Shown in pieces: positions 17,966 through 26,271 of a DNA stretch of 64,000 nt; within the stretch, counting starts at the first letter, position 1, and each line of letters opens with the position of its first letter. Source of the stretch: Pseudoxanthomonas sp. F37 (GTDB taxonomy: Bacteria > Pseudomonadota > Gammaproteobacteria > Xanthomonadales > Xanthomonadaceae); contig NZ_CP095187.1 in assembly GCF_022965755.1 (NCBI RefSeq), forward strand, positions 3,757,001 to 3,821,000, written 5' to 3'. The position numbers and the translations under genes are program-made. Below the pieces are notes generated by a model, which saw nothing but the letters and a program-made list of their open reading frames with translations, was not told the DNA's origin and did not search any database.

Positions 17966-18211
17966 ATGTCACCCAAGTCGATCCATAAAGACGAGTATCA
18001 AATCCTGCTGCGGTTGCTGCGGGAGATGCGTGCGAAAGCGGGTCTGACGCAGGCCGAGCTGTCGGCCGCCCTGGAGCGCCCGCAGTCTTATGTGAGTGAT
18101 GTGGAGCGAGGAATCCGCCGGATGGATCTGTTGCAGATCAGGGACTATTGCCTTGCCTGCGAGACTACGCTGCCAAGTTTCGTGAAAGCGCTTGAGGGGG
18201 AGCTCAAGTAG
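17966..18211 (+). CDS. Xre-family helix-turn-helix regulator (81 aa)
   Basis: Small DNA-binding protein consisting of one HTH_3 domain: LREMRAKAGLTQAELSAALE, then QSYVSDVERGIRRMDLLQIR. It has the typical helix 2 (TQAELSAAL) and recognition helix (QSYVSDVERG). There is no extra domain, as in phage-type repressors and antitoxin-like regulators. The upstream palindrome suggests autorepression. It stands in a lower-GC islet together with an unknown gene and HicAB, consistent with horizontally acquired DNA. Confidence 0.85.
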   Translation: MSPKSIHKDEYQILLRLLREMRAKAGLTQAELSAALERPQSYVSDVERGIRRMDLLQIRDYCLACETTLPSFVKALEGELK

Positions 18212-18392
18212 GCGTGCGCATGAACGCGTATGAAGCAAAGGTCAGCGCCATTTCACAGGCAAGAAATTCCTGTAGCTTTGCCTATACACCAGTAGCATCG
18301 ACGCGATCTGCTAGGGAGCTTGGCCCTGCAGAATGACTTAAGCCACATCCTTGCAACAATCTTGCCTCTCTTTATCCACAAGATCGACAGCA

Positions 18393-19487
18393 TCATCCGC
18401 TTAAGGATAAAAACAGGCGAGCTCGCTCTAGCTCCTCTCGCAGCCCGGCACGAAAAGCGGCATCCCTGTACCCATGCCCTTCGACATACCCAAACGTCGA
18501 CCGTAACTCCCCCTCGACCACACTCAGATTCCCCCACCCAATCACCCGGTCACCCCACAGCACTGGCAACGCGTAATACCCCAGCTTTCGCTTCGGCGCC
18601 GGCGTGTACGCCTCGAAGCGGTACGTCCAGCCCCAGAACATCTCGAACCGCCGCCGGTCCCACACCACCGGATCGAACGGCGTCAGCAGCCGCACCTGGT
18701 CATCCGGCTTCCAGCGCCGCGAGCGCGGATCCTCGTCCGCCGGCCAGTACCAGTCCACCCCCTCCACCCGGGCCGTGCCCAGCCGCTGGCGCGCCCGCTT
18801 CAACGCCGCCGCGCGCAGGCCTTCCCATTGCGGCACCCCGCGGCGCAGATAGGCCAGCAACTGGCCCAGGCTGGCCGCCGGCAACGGCGCGTACTTGCGC
18901 ACGATGATGTCCAGCAACGCATCCAGCCGCGTCTCCGCATCCGACATCGCAACCGGTGACGCATCACCGATCCGCGGCGCATACACGCGCGTACCGCCCT
19001 CGCGGCGCGCGACCCGCAGCAGGCCGCGGTAATGCATGCCGTCCAGCAGCTGCGTGCTCGCGTTGGACGAACCGCCGAACCAGTTGGTCGTCTTGCCATG
19101 CCCGAAGTGCGCATCCACGTCGCGCGGATGCGCCGTGCCGCGCTCGCCGACGAAGGCCAGTACCGCCTGCGCCTGCTTCCAGCGCGCGGGCGTCCACACC
19201 TCGCGCGCCTTGCGCGGATGCATCAGCTGGTGATGCTCGCGCGGCAGGAAGCCGTAATTGACGAAGAAATCTTCCTCCAGCGGCAGTCGCGGATACCGCC
19301 TTTCCAGGTCCCCGGCGCGATAGCCGGCGACGCGGTGGCGCAGGGTCAGGTCCTGCGCGCGTGCCGGCGCCCGGATCGGATCAGCCTGCACGAAGCCCAG
19401 CCGCTGGATCGCCCGCGACAGCGTGGTCGGCTTGAACAAGCTGCGGGCGACGGCATAGCGGCGCAGGTGATCGAGGGTGAGCGTCAT
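18393..19487 (-). CDS. YcaQ/AlkX-like winged-helix DNA glycosylase family protein
   Basis: 364 residues, cytoplasmic. It matches the HTH_42 (AlkZ/YcaQ) family: GFVQADPIRAPARAQDLTL near the N terminus, DFFVNYGFLPREHHQLMHPR, three winged-helix repeats, and the C-terminal LLTPFDPVVWDRRR, then FRFEAYTP-like and YALPVLWGDRVIGWGN segments. E. coli members excise bases or unhook interstrand crosslinks in DNA. The subgroup resembles YcaQ more than Streptomyces AlkZ. The start ATG at 19487 precedes a conserved TLTLDHLRRYAVAR. Function is inferred from the family. Confidence 0.82.
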   Translation of the reverse strand: MTLTLDHLRRYAVARSLFKPTTLSRAIQRLGFVQADPIRAPARAQDLTLRHRVAGYRAGDLERRYPRLPLEEDFFVNYGFLPREHHQLMHPRKAREVWTPARWKQAQAVLAFVGERGTAHPRDVDAHFGHGKTTNWFGGSSNASTQLLDGMHYRGLLRVARREGGTRVYAPRIGDASPVAMSDAETRLDALLDIIVRKYAPLPAASLGQLLAYLRRGVPQWEGLRAAALKRARQRLGTARVEGVDWYWPADEDPRSRRWKPDDQVRLLTPFDPVVWDRRRFEMFWGWTYRFEAYTPAPKRKLGYYALPVLWGDRVIGWGNLSVVEGELRSTFGYVEGHGYRDAAFRAGLREELERARLFLSLSG

Positions 19488-19526
19488 GCGGCGCGGCCCA
19501 TCACCGCATCACCCTTCGCCACGCGC

Positions 19527-19739
19527 TCATGCCGCGACGTCGATGTACTCCACCTGGCTCGAAGGCACCGGAATGGCCACGCCGTCCTCGCGCAATCCGG
19601 CCAGATGCAACGCAATGGCGTCGTGGATCAGTACTTCCACCTCGGCCTTGGTGGCACCGGTGGCCACGCAACCCGGCAGGTCCGGGACATACGCGGAATA
19701 GTTGCCGCCAGCTTGCTCGATGACGATGGCGTAGCGCAT
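19527..19739 (-). CDS. hicB: HicB-family antitoxin
   Basis: 70 residues with the HicB fold: MRYAIVIEQAGGNYSAYVP, the conserved DLPGCVATGATKAEV and HDAIALHLAGLREDG. The start is the ATG at 19739, preceded by AAGAGGTGAC. HicB binds and neutralises HicA and often represses the operon. This one is short, without a separate C-terminal DNA-binding domain. It lies 5 bp after hicA on the same strand, so the order is toxin then antitoxin, the common hicAB arrangement. Confidence 0.9.
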   Translation of the reverse strand: MRYAIVIEQAGGNYSAYVPDLPGCVATGATKAEVEVLIHDAIALHLAGLREDGVAIPVPSSQVEYIDVAA

Positions 19740-19744
19740 GGAAG

Positions 19745-19939
19745 TCACCTCTTGATCCCGGCCTGCTTCAGGATGCTGGCCAATGTCCCGGGCGCCACAT
19801 CATCACCCGGCTTGCCGGCGACTGTCACGCGGCCTGGAAGCGTGGGGTGCTTGAACTGCCGGTGGCTGCCGGTCTGGCCCACCTGCTGCCAGCCCGCGTC
19901 CTTGAGTTGTTGCAACACATCGCGAATCTTGGGTGGCAC
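19745..19939 (-). CDS. hicA: HicA-family mRNA interferase toxin
   Basis: 64 residues beginning at GTG 19939 (VPPKIRDVLQQLKDAGW). The ATG at 19947 is out of frame, and AAGGA sits eight bases before the GTG. The double-stranded-RNA-binding-like fold shows the catalytic histidine His26 in TGSHRQFKHPT, followed by PGRVTVAGKPGDDVAPGTL and SILKQAGIKR. HicA cleaves mRNA and tmRNA to arrest growth until bound by HicB. All expected residues are intact, so the toxin looks functional. Confidence 0.9.
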   Translation of the reverse strand: MPPKIRDVLQQLKDAGWQQVGQTGSHRQFKHPTLPGRVTVAGKPGDDVAPGTLASILKQAGIKR

Positions 19940-19993
19940 GTTCGCATTCCTTGCGAAGGGATTCCATCGTCCCTGCTCACATTCCGTTCCGAG

Positions 19994-20023
19994 ACTCCCT
20001 CCCCCGCAGGCGGGAGAGGGAGT
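19994..20023. terminator. GC-rich hairpin between aceE and hicA
   Basis: An inverted repeat with arms ACTCCCTCCCCCGC and GCGGGAGAGGGAGT (one mismatched pair) lies 9 bp after the aceE stop and 55 bp before hicA. No T-run follows. It could end aceE transcripts or protect their 3' ends; very similar CCCTCTCCCGC repeats are common in proteobacterial intergenic DNA. Confidence 0.5.
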
Positions 20024-20031
20024 GTATGACC

Positions 20032-22725
20032 TCAAACCCCAATCGGGTTCGCCTTCTCCACATCGATCTTGTACTGCTTGATCGCGCGGGAGACGTCCTT
20101 GGCGGTCATCTTGCCTTCCTTCGCCAGGGCGGCGATGGCGGCGTGGGCGATGTAGTAGCGGTCCACCTCGAAGTGGCGGCGCAGGTTGGCGCGGGTGTCG
20201 CTGCGGCCGAAGCCGTCCGTGCCCAGCACCGTGTACGCCATCGGCACGAACGCGCGGATCTGGTCCGCGTACGCCCGCACGTAGTCGGTGGCGGCGATGG
20301 CCGGGCCCTGGCGGCCTTCCAGCAGCTCGGTCACGTAGGCCTTGCGCGGCGACTTCGCTTCCGGGTTCAGGCGGTTCCAGCGCTCGGCGTCGAAACCATC
20401 GCGGCGCAGCTCGTTGAAGCTGGGGCACGACCAGATGTCGGCGGTCACGCCGAAATCCTTGTCCAGCAGCTCGGCCGCGGCGATCGCCTCGCGCAGGATG
20501 GTGCCGCTGCCCAGCAGCTGCACGCGCAGCTCGCCCTTCTTCGGCTTGCCGGCGTCGGTGAGCAGGTACATGCCCTTGATGATGCCCTCGGCCGCGCCTT
20601 CCGGCATGTCCGGGTGGGTGTAGTTCTCGTTCATCAGGGTGACGTAGTAGTACTCGTCCACCTGCTCCTGCAGCATCTTCTGCATGCCGTGCTGCAGCAC
20701 CACCGCCACTTCGAAGCCGAAGGTCGGGTCGTAGCTGCGCACGTTGGGGATGCCGCCGGCCACCACGTGGCTGAAGCCGTCCTCGTGCTGCAGGCCTTCG
20801 CCGTTGAGCGTGGTGCGGCCCGCGGTGCCGCCCAGCAGGAAGCCGCGCGTGCGCATGTCCGCCGCCTGCCAGGCGATGTCGCCGATGCGCTGGAAGCCGA
20901 ACATCGAGTAGTAGATGTAGAACGGCAGCATGGGCACGTTGCTGACCGAATAACTGGTGCCCGCCGCCATCCACGACGACATCGCACCCGGCTCGCTGAT
21001 GCCCTGCTGCAGCACCTGGCCGGACTGGTCCTCGCGGTAGTACATCAGCTGGTCGGCATCGACCGGCTTGTACTTCTGGCCGAACGGCGCGTAGATGCCG
21101 ATCTGACGGAACATGCCTTCCATGCCGAAGGTGCGCGCCTCGTCGGCCACGATCGGCACCAGGCGCGGGCCCACCTGCTTGTCGCGCAGGGCGATGTTCA
21201 GGCCCTGCACGAAGGCCATGGTGGTGGAGATTTCGCGGTCGCCGGTGCTCTTGAGCAGGCGGTCGAAGGCTTCCAGCCTGGGCGTCTCGAACGACTGGCT
21301 GGCCTTGCGGCGGCGCTGCGGCAGGTAGCCGCCCAGCGCGGCGCGGCGTTCCTTCAGGTACTGCACTTCCGGCGAGTTCTCGCCCGGGTGGTAGAACGGC
21401 ACCTGCGACGCTTCTTCCAGCTGCTTGTCGGTGACCGGGATGTTGAAGCGGTCGCGGAACGTGCGGATGGCCTCGTCGTCCAGCTTCTTGGTCTGGTGGG
21501 TCGGGTTGAGCGATTCGCCCGCCGAGCCCATGCCGTAACCCTTCACCGTCTTGGCCAGGATCACCGTGGGCATGCCCTGGGTGTTCACCGCCTCGTGGTA
21601 GGCCGCGTAGACCTTGTGCGGATCGTGGCCGCCGCGGTTGAGGCGCCAGATGTCGTCGTCGGACAGGTTGGCGACCATGGCCGCCGTCTCCGGATACTTG
21701 CCGAAGAAGTTGTCGCGCGTGTACTTGCCGCCGAACGCCTTGCAGTTCTGGTACTCGCCGTCGACGGTTTCCATCATCAGCTTCTTCAGCACGCCGCCGG
21801 TGTCGCGGGCGAGGAGCGGATCCCAGTAGCTGCCCCACAGCAGCTTGATGACGTTCCAGCCGCCGCCGCGGAACACGCCTTCCAGTTCCTGGATGATCTT
21901 GCCGTTGCCGCGCACCGGGCCGTCCAGGCGCTGCAGGTTGCAGTTGACCACGAAGATCAGGTTGTCCAGGCCCTCACGGCCGGCCAGCGCGATGGCGCCC
22001 AGGGTTTCCGGCTCGTCGCTCTCGCCGTCGCCGATGAAGCACCACACCTTGCGGTCGGACTTCTCGATCAGGCCGCGGTGCTCCAGGTACTTCATGAACT
22101 GCGCCTGGTAGATGGCCGCCAGCGGGCCCAGGCCCATCGATACGGTGGGCGTCTGCCAGTAGTCCGGCATCAGCCACGGGTGCGGGTAGGACGAGATGCC
22201 CTGGCCGTCGACTTCCATGCGGAAGTTGTCCAGCTGCTGTTCGCTGATGCGGCCTTCCAGGAACGAGCGCGCGTAGATGCCCGGCGCGCTGTGGCCCTGG
22301 ATGAACAGCAGGTCGCCCGGGTGGTTGTCGCTGGGCGCGCGCCAGAAGTGGTTGAAGCCCACGTCGTAGAGCGTGGCGCCGGAGGCGAAGCTGGCGATGT
22401 GGCCGCCCAGGTCGCCGGGCTTGCGGTTGGCGCGCACCACGGTGGCCATCGCGTTCCAGCGGATGATCGAACGGATGCGCCATTCCAGCGCGGCGTCGCC
22501 CGGGCTCTTGGCCTCGTTCTGCGGCGCGATGGTGTTGACGTATTCGGTGGTGGGCGAGAACGGCAGGTAGGCGCCGGCGCGGCGGGTGACTTCCACCATG
22601 CCTTCGAGCAACTGGTGAGCACGCAGGGCGCCGTTCTTGTCGATCACCGCCTGCATGGAATCGATCCATTCGCGGGTCTCCTGCGGATCCGGATCGCTCT
22701 GCAACATGTCGTTCAACCAGTTCAT
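20032..22725 (-). CDS. aceE: Pyruvate dehydrogenase E1 component (homodimeric)
   Basis: Thiamine-diphosphate decarboxylase of the pyruvate dehydrogenase complex, converting pyruvate to an acetyl group on E2 lipoate. From the ATG at 22725 (AGGAG seven bases before) it has 897 residues, the usual homodimeric AceE length. Landmarks are DPDPQETREWIDSMQAVI, the TPP-binding GDGESDEPETLGAIALAGR with downstream N (FVVNCNLQRLDGPVRGN), and AYTVLGTDGFGRSDTR near the C terminus. The E2 and E3 genes are not adjacent. A fragment of its 3' third is duplicated at 16837-17074. Confidence 0.97.
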   Translation of the reverse strand: MNWLNDMLQSDPDPQETREWIDSMQAVIDKNGALRAHQLLEGMVEVTRRAGAYLPFSPTTEYVNTIAPQNEAKSPGDAALEWRIRSIIRWNAMATVVRANRKPGDLGGHIASFASGATLYDVGFNHFWRAPSDNHPGDLLFIQGHSAPGIYARSFLEGRISEQQLDNFRMEVDGQGISSYPHPWLMPDYWQTPTVSMGLGPLAAIYQAQFMKYLEHRGLIEKSDRKVWCFIGDGESDEPETLGAIALAGREGLDNLIFVVNCNLQRLDGPVRGNGKIIQELEGVFRGGGWNVIKLLWGSYWDPLLARDTGGVLKKLMMETVDGEYQNCKAFGGKYTRDNFFGKYPETAAMVANLSDDDIWRLNRGGHDPHKVYAAYHEAVNTQGMPTVILAKTVKGYGMGSAGESLNPTHQTKKLDDEAIRTFRDRFNIPVTDKQLEEASQVPFYHPGENSPEVQYLKERRAALGGYLPQRRRKASQSFETPRLEAFDRLLKSTGDREISTTMAFVQGLNIALRDKQVGPRLVPIVADEARTFGMEGMFRQIGIYAPFGQKYKPVDADQLMYYREDQSGQVLQQGISEPGAMSSWMAAGTSYSVSNVPMLPFYIYYSMFGFQRIGDIAWQAADMRTRGFLLGGTAGRTTLNGEGLQHEDGFSHVVAGGIPNVRSYDPTFGFEVAVVLQHGMQKMLQEQVDEYYYVTLMNENYTHPDMPEGAAEGIIKGMYLLTDAGKPKKGELRVQLLGSGTILREAIAAAELLDKDFGVTADIWSCPSFNELRRDGFDAERWNRLNPEAKSPRKAYVTELLEGRQGPAIAATDYVRAYADQIRAFVPMAYTVLGTDGFGRSDTRANLRRHFEVDRYYIAHAAIAALAKEGKMTAKDVSRAIKQYKIDVEKANPIGV

Positions 22726-22957
22726 TCCCACTCCTGTTGCGCCGCGCGTGGGGCACGGCGTTGCCGTTCTTGTAGAGCCTTGAAGTGTAACGCACGCACC
22801 CCGCGCCCAACCCGGCTACGCAGGCGTATGGAAGGGACATTGCGTGCCTGTCCCGGGACAGCGACCACACCAAAATCAGACCTTTGCGCTATTGCATTGC
22901 AGCATGCCCCGCCGGCGTATGATCGCCGTCCAGGGGAAGGCTGCGATCAGGGTCGGC

Positions 22958-24988
22958 ATGCGCGACACAGTGCCCAACGATGTCGTGCCAGAGAAGGAGG
23001 CCGCCGGCGCCGCGCACTGGCGCAGCAGCCTGCGCACGCGCATTGCGCTGTGGGCCGGCCTGGTGAACGTGGCGCTGCTGCTGTTGCTGGTGCTGGGGAC
23101 GGCCTGGTTCGCCCGCCGGCTGATCCTGGACGACGCCCGCCGCGACACCCATGCCACCACCCAGGAGGCCGCGCAGCGGCTGGACGGCGCGCTGCACGTG
23201 GTGACCATCACCACCCACGGCATCTCCGACCTGGTGGGGGGCGCGCAGCTGTCGCCGGACGAACTGACGGCCACCCTGCGCGCCATGGTGAAGGCCACGC
23301 CCGGCTGTGCCGGCGGCCTGCTGATCCTGGAGCCGCGCACGCGCAGCGACCTGCCGTTCGCCCGCTACGTGGCCGCCGATGGCCGCGACCGTGACTTCAT
23401 CGCCGACGGCTACCCGTTCCGCGCACAGGGCTGGTACCAGCGCACCGTCGCCTCGCCCGGCGGCTGGTGGTCCGAGCCCTACCTCAACCAGACCGCCGGC
23501 GGCGTGTGGATGGTCACTTACAACATGCCGCTGCGCGATCCGGGCCGCGGCGCGCTCACGCGCGGCATGGTCAGCCTGGACCTGCCGCTGGCCAACCTGA
23601 CCGGAATGGTCGACTCGCTGGCGCACCTGCCGGGCTGGCGGGTCTCGCTGGTGGCCCCGGCCGGCACCCTGGCGCTCAATCCCGAGGTGGGCGTGGAGCG
23701 GCGGGAGGCGCTGGACGACTACATCGCCCGCGCCGGCCGCCACGACCTGGGCGAGGCGGCCCGCGCGGTGCGCCAGCGCCAGCCGCTGCAGTACGCGCAT
23801 ACCGACGCCATCAGCCTGGAACGTCGCTTCACCGTGGTGGAACCGGTCGGCGACAGCGGCTGGACCCTGTTGGTGGCGCAGTCCTACGAACTGGTCATGG
23901 CCCGCCTGACCGACGCGCTGTGGCGGCTGGCCGCGGTCGGCGCGCTGCTGGCGCTGGCCTGCATGCTGGTGGTGCGCAAGCTGGCGCGCCACGTCAGCCA
24001 GCCGGTGGAAGGCCTGTCCTCGGCCGCCGCGCGGCTGGGACGCGGCGAGTACGACATGCCGGTGCCCTACGTGGCGCGGCGCGACGAGGTGGGGCAGATG
24101 GCGCGCACGCTGGAACATGCGCGCGGTTCGATCCAGCGCCAGCTGCGCGAGATCGCCGACATGACGGCCGCGCGCCAGAAGCTGGAGAGCGAACTTTCGA
24201 TCGCCCGCGAGATCCAGCAGGCCATGCTGCCGCCCGGACTGGCCATCGATCGCGAACACGCGCACCTGGAAGCCTATGCACGGCTGGAACCGGCCAAGGC
24301 GGTGGGTGGCGATTTCTACTGCTTCATCCAGACCGATCCGGACGGCCTGTGGTTCGCCATCGGCGATGTGTCCGACAAGGGCGTGCCGGCGGCGCTGTTC
24401 ATGGCGCGCACGGTGACGGTGCTGGAAGTGGCGGCCAGCACGCACGATTCGCCCGAGCGCGTACTGGCCGAGGCCTCGCGCCGGCTGGTGCAGGGCAACG
24501 ACGCCTGCATGTTCGCCACCGTGCTGTGCGGGCGCGTGGACGTGCGCACGGGCGCCTGCGTGCTGGCCAGCGCGGGCCATGACGCGCCCCTGCTGCTGCA
24601 CGCGGACGGACGCGTCGAGACGCTGCCCGTGCAGCCCGGGCCGCCGCTGGGATTCGAGGTGGGCGATGTGTTCCCGCTGTGGTCCGGAACGGTTCCCTCC
24701 GGCGCCACCCTGCTGGCCTGGACCGATGGCATCACCGAGGCCTTCGATGCCGAAGACCGCGCCTTCGGCGCCGAGCGCATTCCGGGCGCCCTGCAGCCCG
24801 GCGCGACCGCGCGCGAACAATGCGAAGGCCTCATCGCACAGGTTCACGCATTTACCGGCGCCGCGTCGCAGTCCGACGACATCACCGCGCTCGCCCTCCG
24901 TCGCCGGCTGGACAACGCCGCCGCTTCCCCCGAAGCTCCGCCACCACAGGAGACCGCACATGCAGATGCGACTGTTCATCCCCCGTGA
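22958..24988 (+). CDS. Membrane SpoIIE/RsbU-type PP2C phosphatase with Cache and HAMP domains
   Basis: About 676 residues from MRDTVPNDVV; earlier in-frame ATGs at 22904 and 22919 have no better ribosome binding site, so the start is tentative. Order: transmembrane helix (ALWAGLVNVALLLLLVLGTA), periplasmic double-Cache sensor with GWYQRTVASPGGWWSEPY, second helix, HAMP (SQPVEGLSSAAARLGRGEYD), short coiled coil, then the PP2C domain. The latter shows AREIQQAMLPP, KAVGGDFYCF, IGDVSDKGVPAALFMA and QSDDITALALRR metal motifs. It should dephosphorylate a STAS anti-anti-sigma protein when its sensor binds a ligand. It heads a four-gene operon. Confidence 0.9.
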   Translation: MRDTVPNDVVPEKEAAGAAHWRSSLRTRIALWAGLVNVALLLLLVLGTAWFARRLILDDARRDTHATTQEAAQRLDGALHVVTITTHGISDLVGGAQLSPDELTATLRAMVKATPGCAGGLLILEPRTRSDLPFARYVAADGRDRDFIADGYPFRAQGWYQRTVASPGGWWSEPYLNQTAGGVWMVTYNMPLRDPGRGALTRGMVSLDLPLANLTGMVDSLAHLPGWRVSLVAPAGTLALNPEVGVERREALDDYIARAGRHDLGEAARAVRQRQPLQYAHTDAISLERRFTVVEPVGDSGWTLLVAQSYELVMARLTDALWRLAAVGALLALACMLVVRKLARHVSQPVEGLSSAAARLGRGEYDMPVPYVARRDEVGQMARTLEHARGSIQRQLREIADMTAARQKLESELSIAREIQQAMLPPGLAIDREHAHLEAYARLEPAKAVGGDFYCFIQTDPDGLWFAIGDVSDKGVPAALFMARTVTVLEVAASTHDSPERVLAEASRRLVQGNDACMFATVLCGRVDVRTGACVLASAGHDAPLLLHADGRVETLPVQPGPPLGFEVGDVFPLWSGTVPSGATLLAWTDGITEAFDAEDRAFGAERIPGALQPGATAREQCEGLIAQVHAFTGAASQSDDITALALRRRLDNAAASPEAPPPQETAHADATVHPP

Positions 24989-25397
24989 GCACGCCCGCGT
25001 GGACGACCTCAATGCGTCGCTCGAGGCCGTGCTGGCCAACAACGGCGTCAGCCGGGCCATCCAGGGCGACGTGCGCCTGATCGTCGAAGAACTGGCGAGC
25101 AACGCCATCGAACACGGCGACCTGGCGCGCGTGGACGCGGAAGAACACGAACTGTGCGTGGACATCGCCATCCGCGAACACCTGCTGACGCTGGAGTTCC
25201 GCGAGAGCGGCGCGGCCTTCAATCCGCTGGAGCAGCCGCCCCCGGACCTGGACGCCGACATCCTGGACCGCCCCACCGGAGGACTGGGCCTGCACCTGGT
25301 GCGGCAGGTATCGGAACAGGCGACCTACCAGCGCGTCGGCAACTACAACGTGGTGCGCCTGACCCTGCGCATCCCCACCGAGGAGAACGGAGCATGA
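24960..25397 (+). CDS. RsbW-like anti-sigma serine kinase (HATPase_c)
   Basis: 145 residues with the GHKL ATPase motifs: N-box IVEELASNAIEHGD, G1 FRESGAAFNPLE, and G2 PTGGLGLHLVRQVSE. This short stand-alone form is typical of RsbW/SpoIIAB kinases that phosphorylate STAS antagonists and bind partners such as sigma factors. The ATG at 24960 has CAGGAG just upstream and overlaps the phosphatase gene by 29 bp. It overlaps the following STAS gene by ATGA. The output partner (sigma factor or other) is not in the window. Confidence 0.9.
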   Translation: MQMRLFIPREHARVDDLNASLEAVLANNGVSRAIQGDVRLIVEELASNAIEHGDLARVDAEEHELCVDIAIREHLLTLEFRESGAAFNPLEQPPPDLDADILDRPTGGLGLHLVRQVSEQATYQRVGNYNVVRLTLRIPTEENGA

Positions 25398-25780
25398 GCC
25401 TGCGCATCGAGATCCTGCCGCCGGGCAAGGGCAGTCAGCGCGTCGCGGTGGGAGGACGGCTGGACACCCACACCTACGAAGACCTGGATGAAGCACTGGC
25501 GCCGCTGCTCACCCGCCAACTGCACTCGCTGGTGCTGGACCTGTCGGGGCTGGACTACATCAGCAGCGCGGGCATCCGCTCCATCTTCAAGGCACGCAAG
25601 ACGCTGGCCCCGCACGGCGGCAAGGTGCTGCTGGTCAACCCGCAGCCACAGATCCAGAAGGTGCTGGACATGGTCAAGGCGGTGCCGTTGAACGAAATCT
25701 TCTCGTCCACCGCCGAGGCCGACGCCTACCTGGACCTGATGCAGCGCCGGGTGCTGGAGGCCGGCGAAGACGAGGACTGA
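25394..25780 (+). CDS. STAS-domain anti-sigma factor antagonist (first copy)
   Basis: 128 residues forming a single STAS domain: VGGRLDTHTYEDLDEAL, LHSLVLDLSGLDYISSAGIR, then HGGKVLLVNPQPQIQKVLD. The phosphorylatable serine is in the DYISSAG motif, as in SpoIIAA/RsbV. It is translationally coupled to the kinase gene upstream. Together they form a partner switch: the kinase phosphorylates this serine and the PP2C protein removes the phosphate. A second STAS gene follows, about 60 percent identical by eye. Confidence 0.92.
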   Translation: MSLRIEILPPGKGSQRVAVGGRLDTHTYEDLDEALAPLLTRQLHSLVLDLSGLDYISSAGIRSIFKARKTLAPHGGKVLLVNPQPQIQKVLDMVKAVPLNEIFSSTAEADAYLDLMQRRVLEAGEDED

Positions 25781-25881
25781 CGAACGCCGGCCGCCCCGTC
25801 TCACTTTTCCATTACGATCCGACCTCCCCCCTCCTCCCCGGGCCGCCCCCACCCGGCACATCCGCTGCACCGAGATGCCCG

Positions 25882-26265
25882 ATGACATTGGAGATTGAGG
25901 TCTACCCACCGGTGAACGGCAACCAGTACGTGATGCTGGGCGGCCGGCTGGACACGCTGAGCCACGCGCAGCTGGACCAGGCGCTGGCCCCGATGCTGGC
26001 CGCGCGCCCGCAGGCGCTGGTGCTGGACCTGGCGCACCTGGACTACATCAGCAGCGCCGGCGTGCGCAGCATCCTGAAGGCACGCAAGGCGCTGGCCCCG
26101 CACGAGGGGCGGCTGCTGGTGGTGCACCCGCAGGAACAGATCCGCAAGGTGATCGAGATCGTGCAGGCCGTGCCGATGGACGAGATCTTCGAGTCCACCG
26201 CCGACGCCGACGCCTACCTCGACGCGCTGCAGCGGCGCATTCTCGATGGCGAGGAAGACCAGTGA
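25882..26265 (+). CDS. STAS-domain anti-sigma factor antagonist (second copy)
   Basis: 127 residues. A paralogue of the preceding gene: LGGRLDTLSHAQLDQALAPM, ALVLDLAHLDYISSAGVR, then HEGRLLVVHPQEQIRKVIE, ending with a similar acidic tail. The conserved serine in DYISSAG is kept. It is separated from the first STAS gene by about 100 bp that include a T-rich run, so it may have its own promoter. Two antagonists for one kinase could bind different anti-sigma partners or integrate two signals (inference). Confidence 0.92.
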   Translation: MTLEIEVYPPVNGNQYVMLGGRLDTLSHAQLDQALAPMLAARPQALVLDLAHLDYISSAGVRSILKARKALAPHEGRLLVVHPQEQIRKVIEIVQAVPMDEIFESTADADAYLDALQRRILDGEEDQ

Positions 26266-26271
26266 CGTTAG

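Noticed and set aside
19933-23394. An 1153-codon plus-strand frame over aceE
   Set aside because: It mirrors aceE codon structure and has no family features; aceE on the minus strand is certain.
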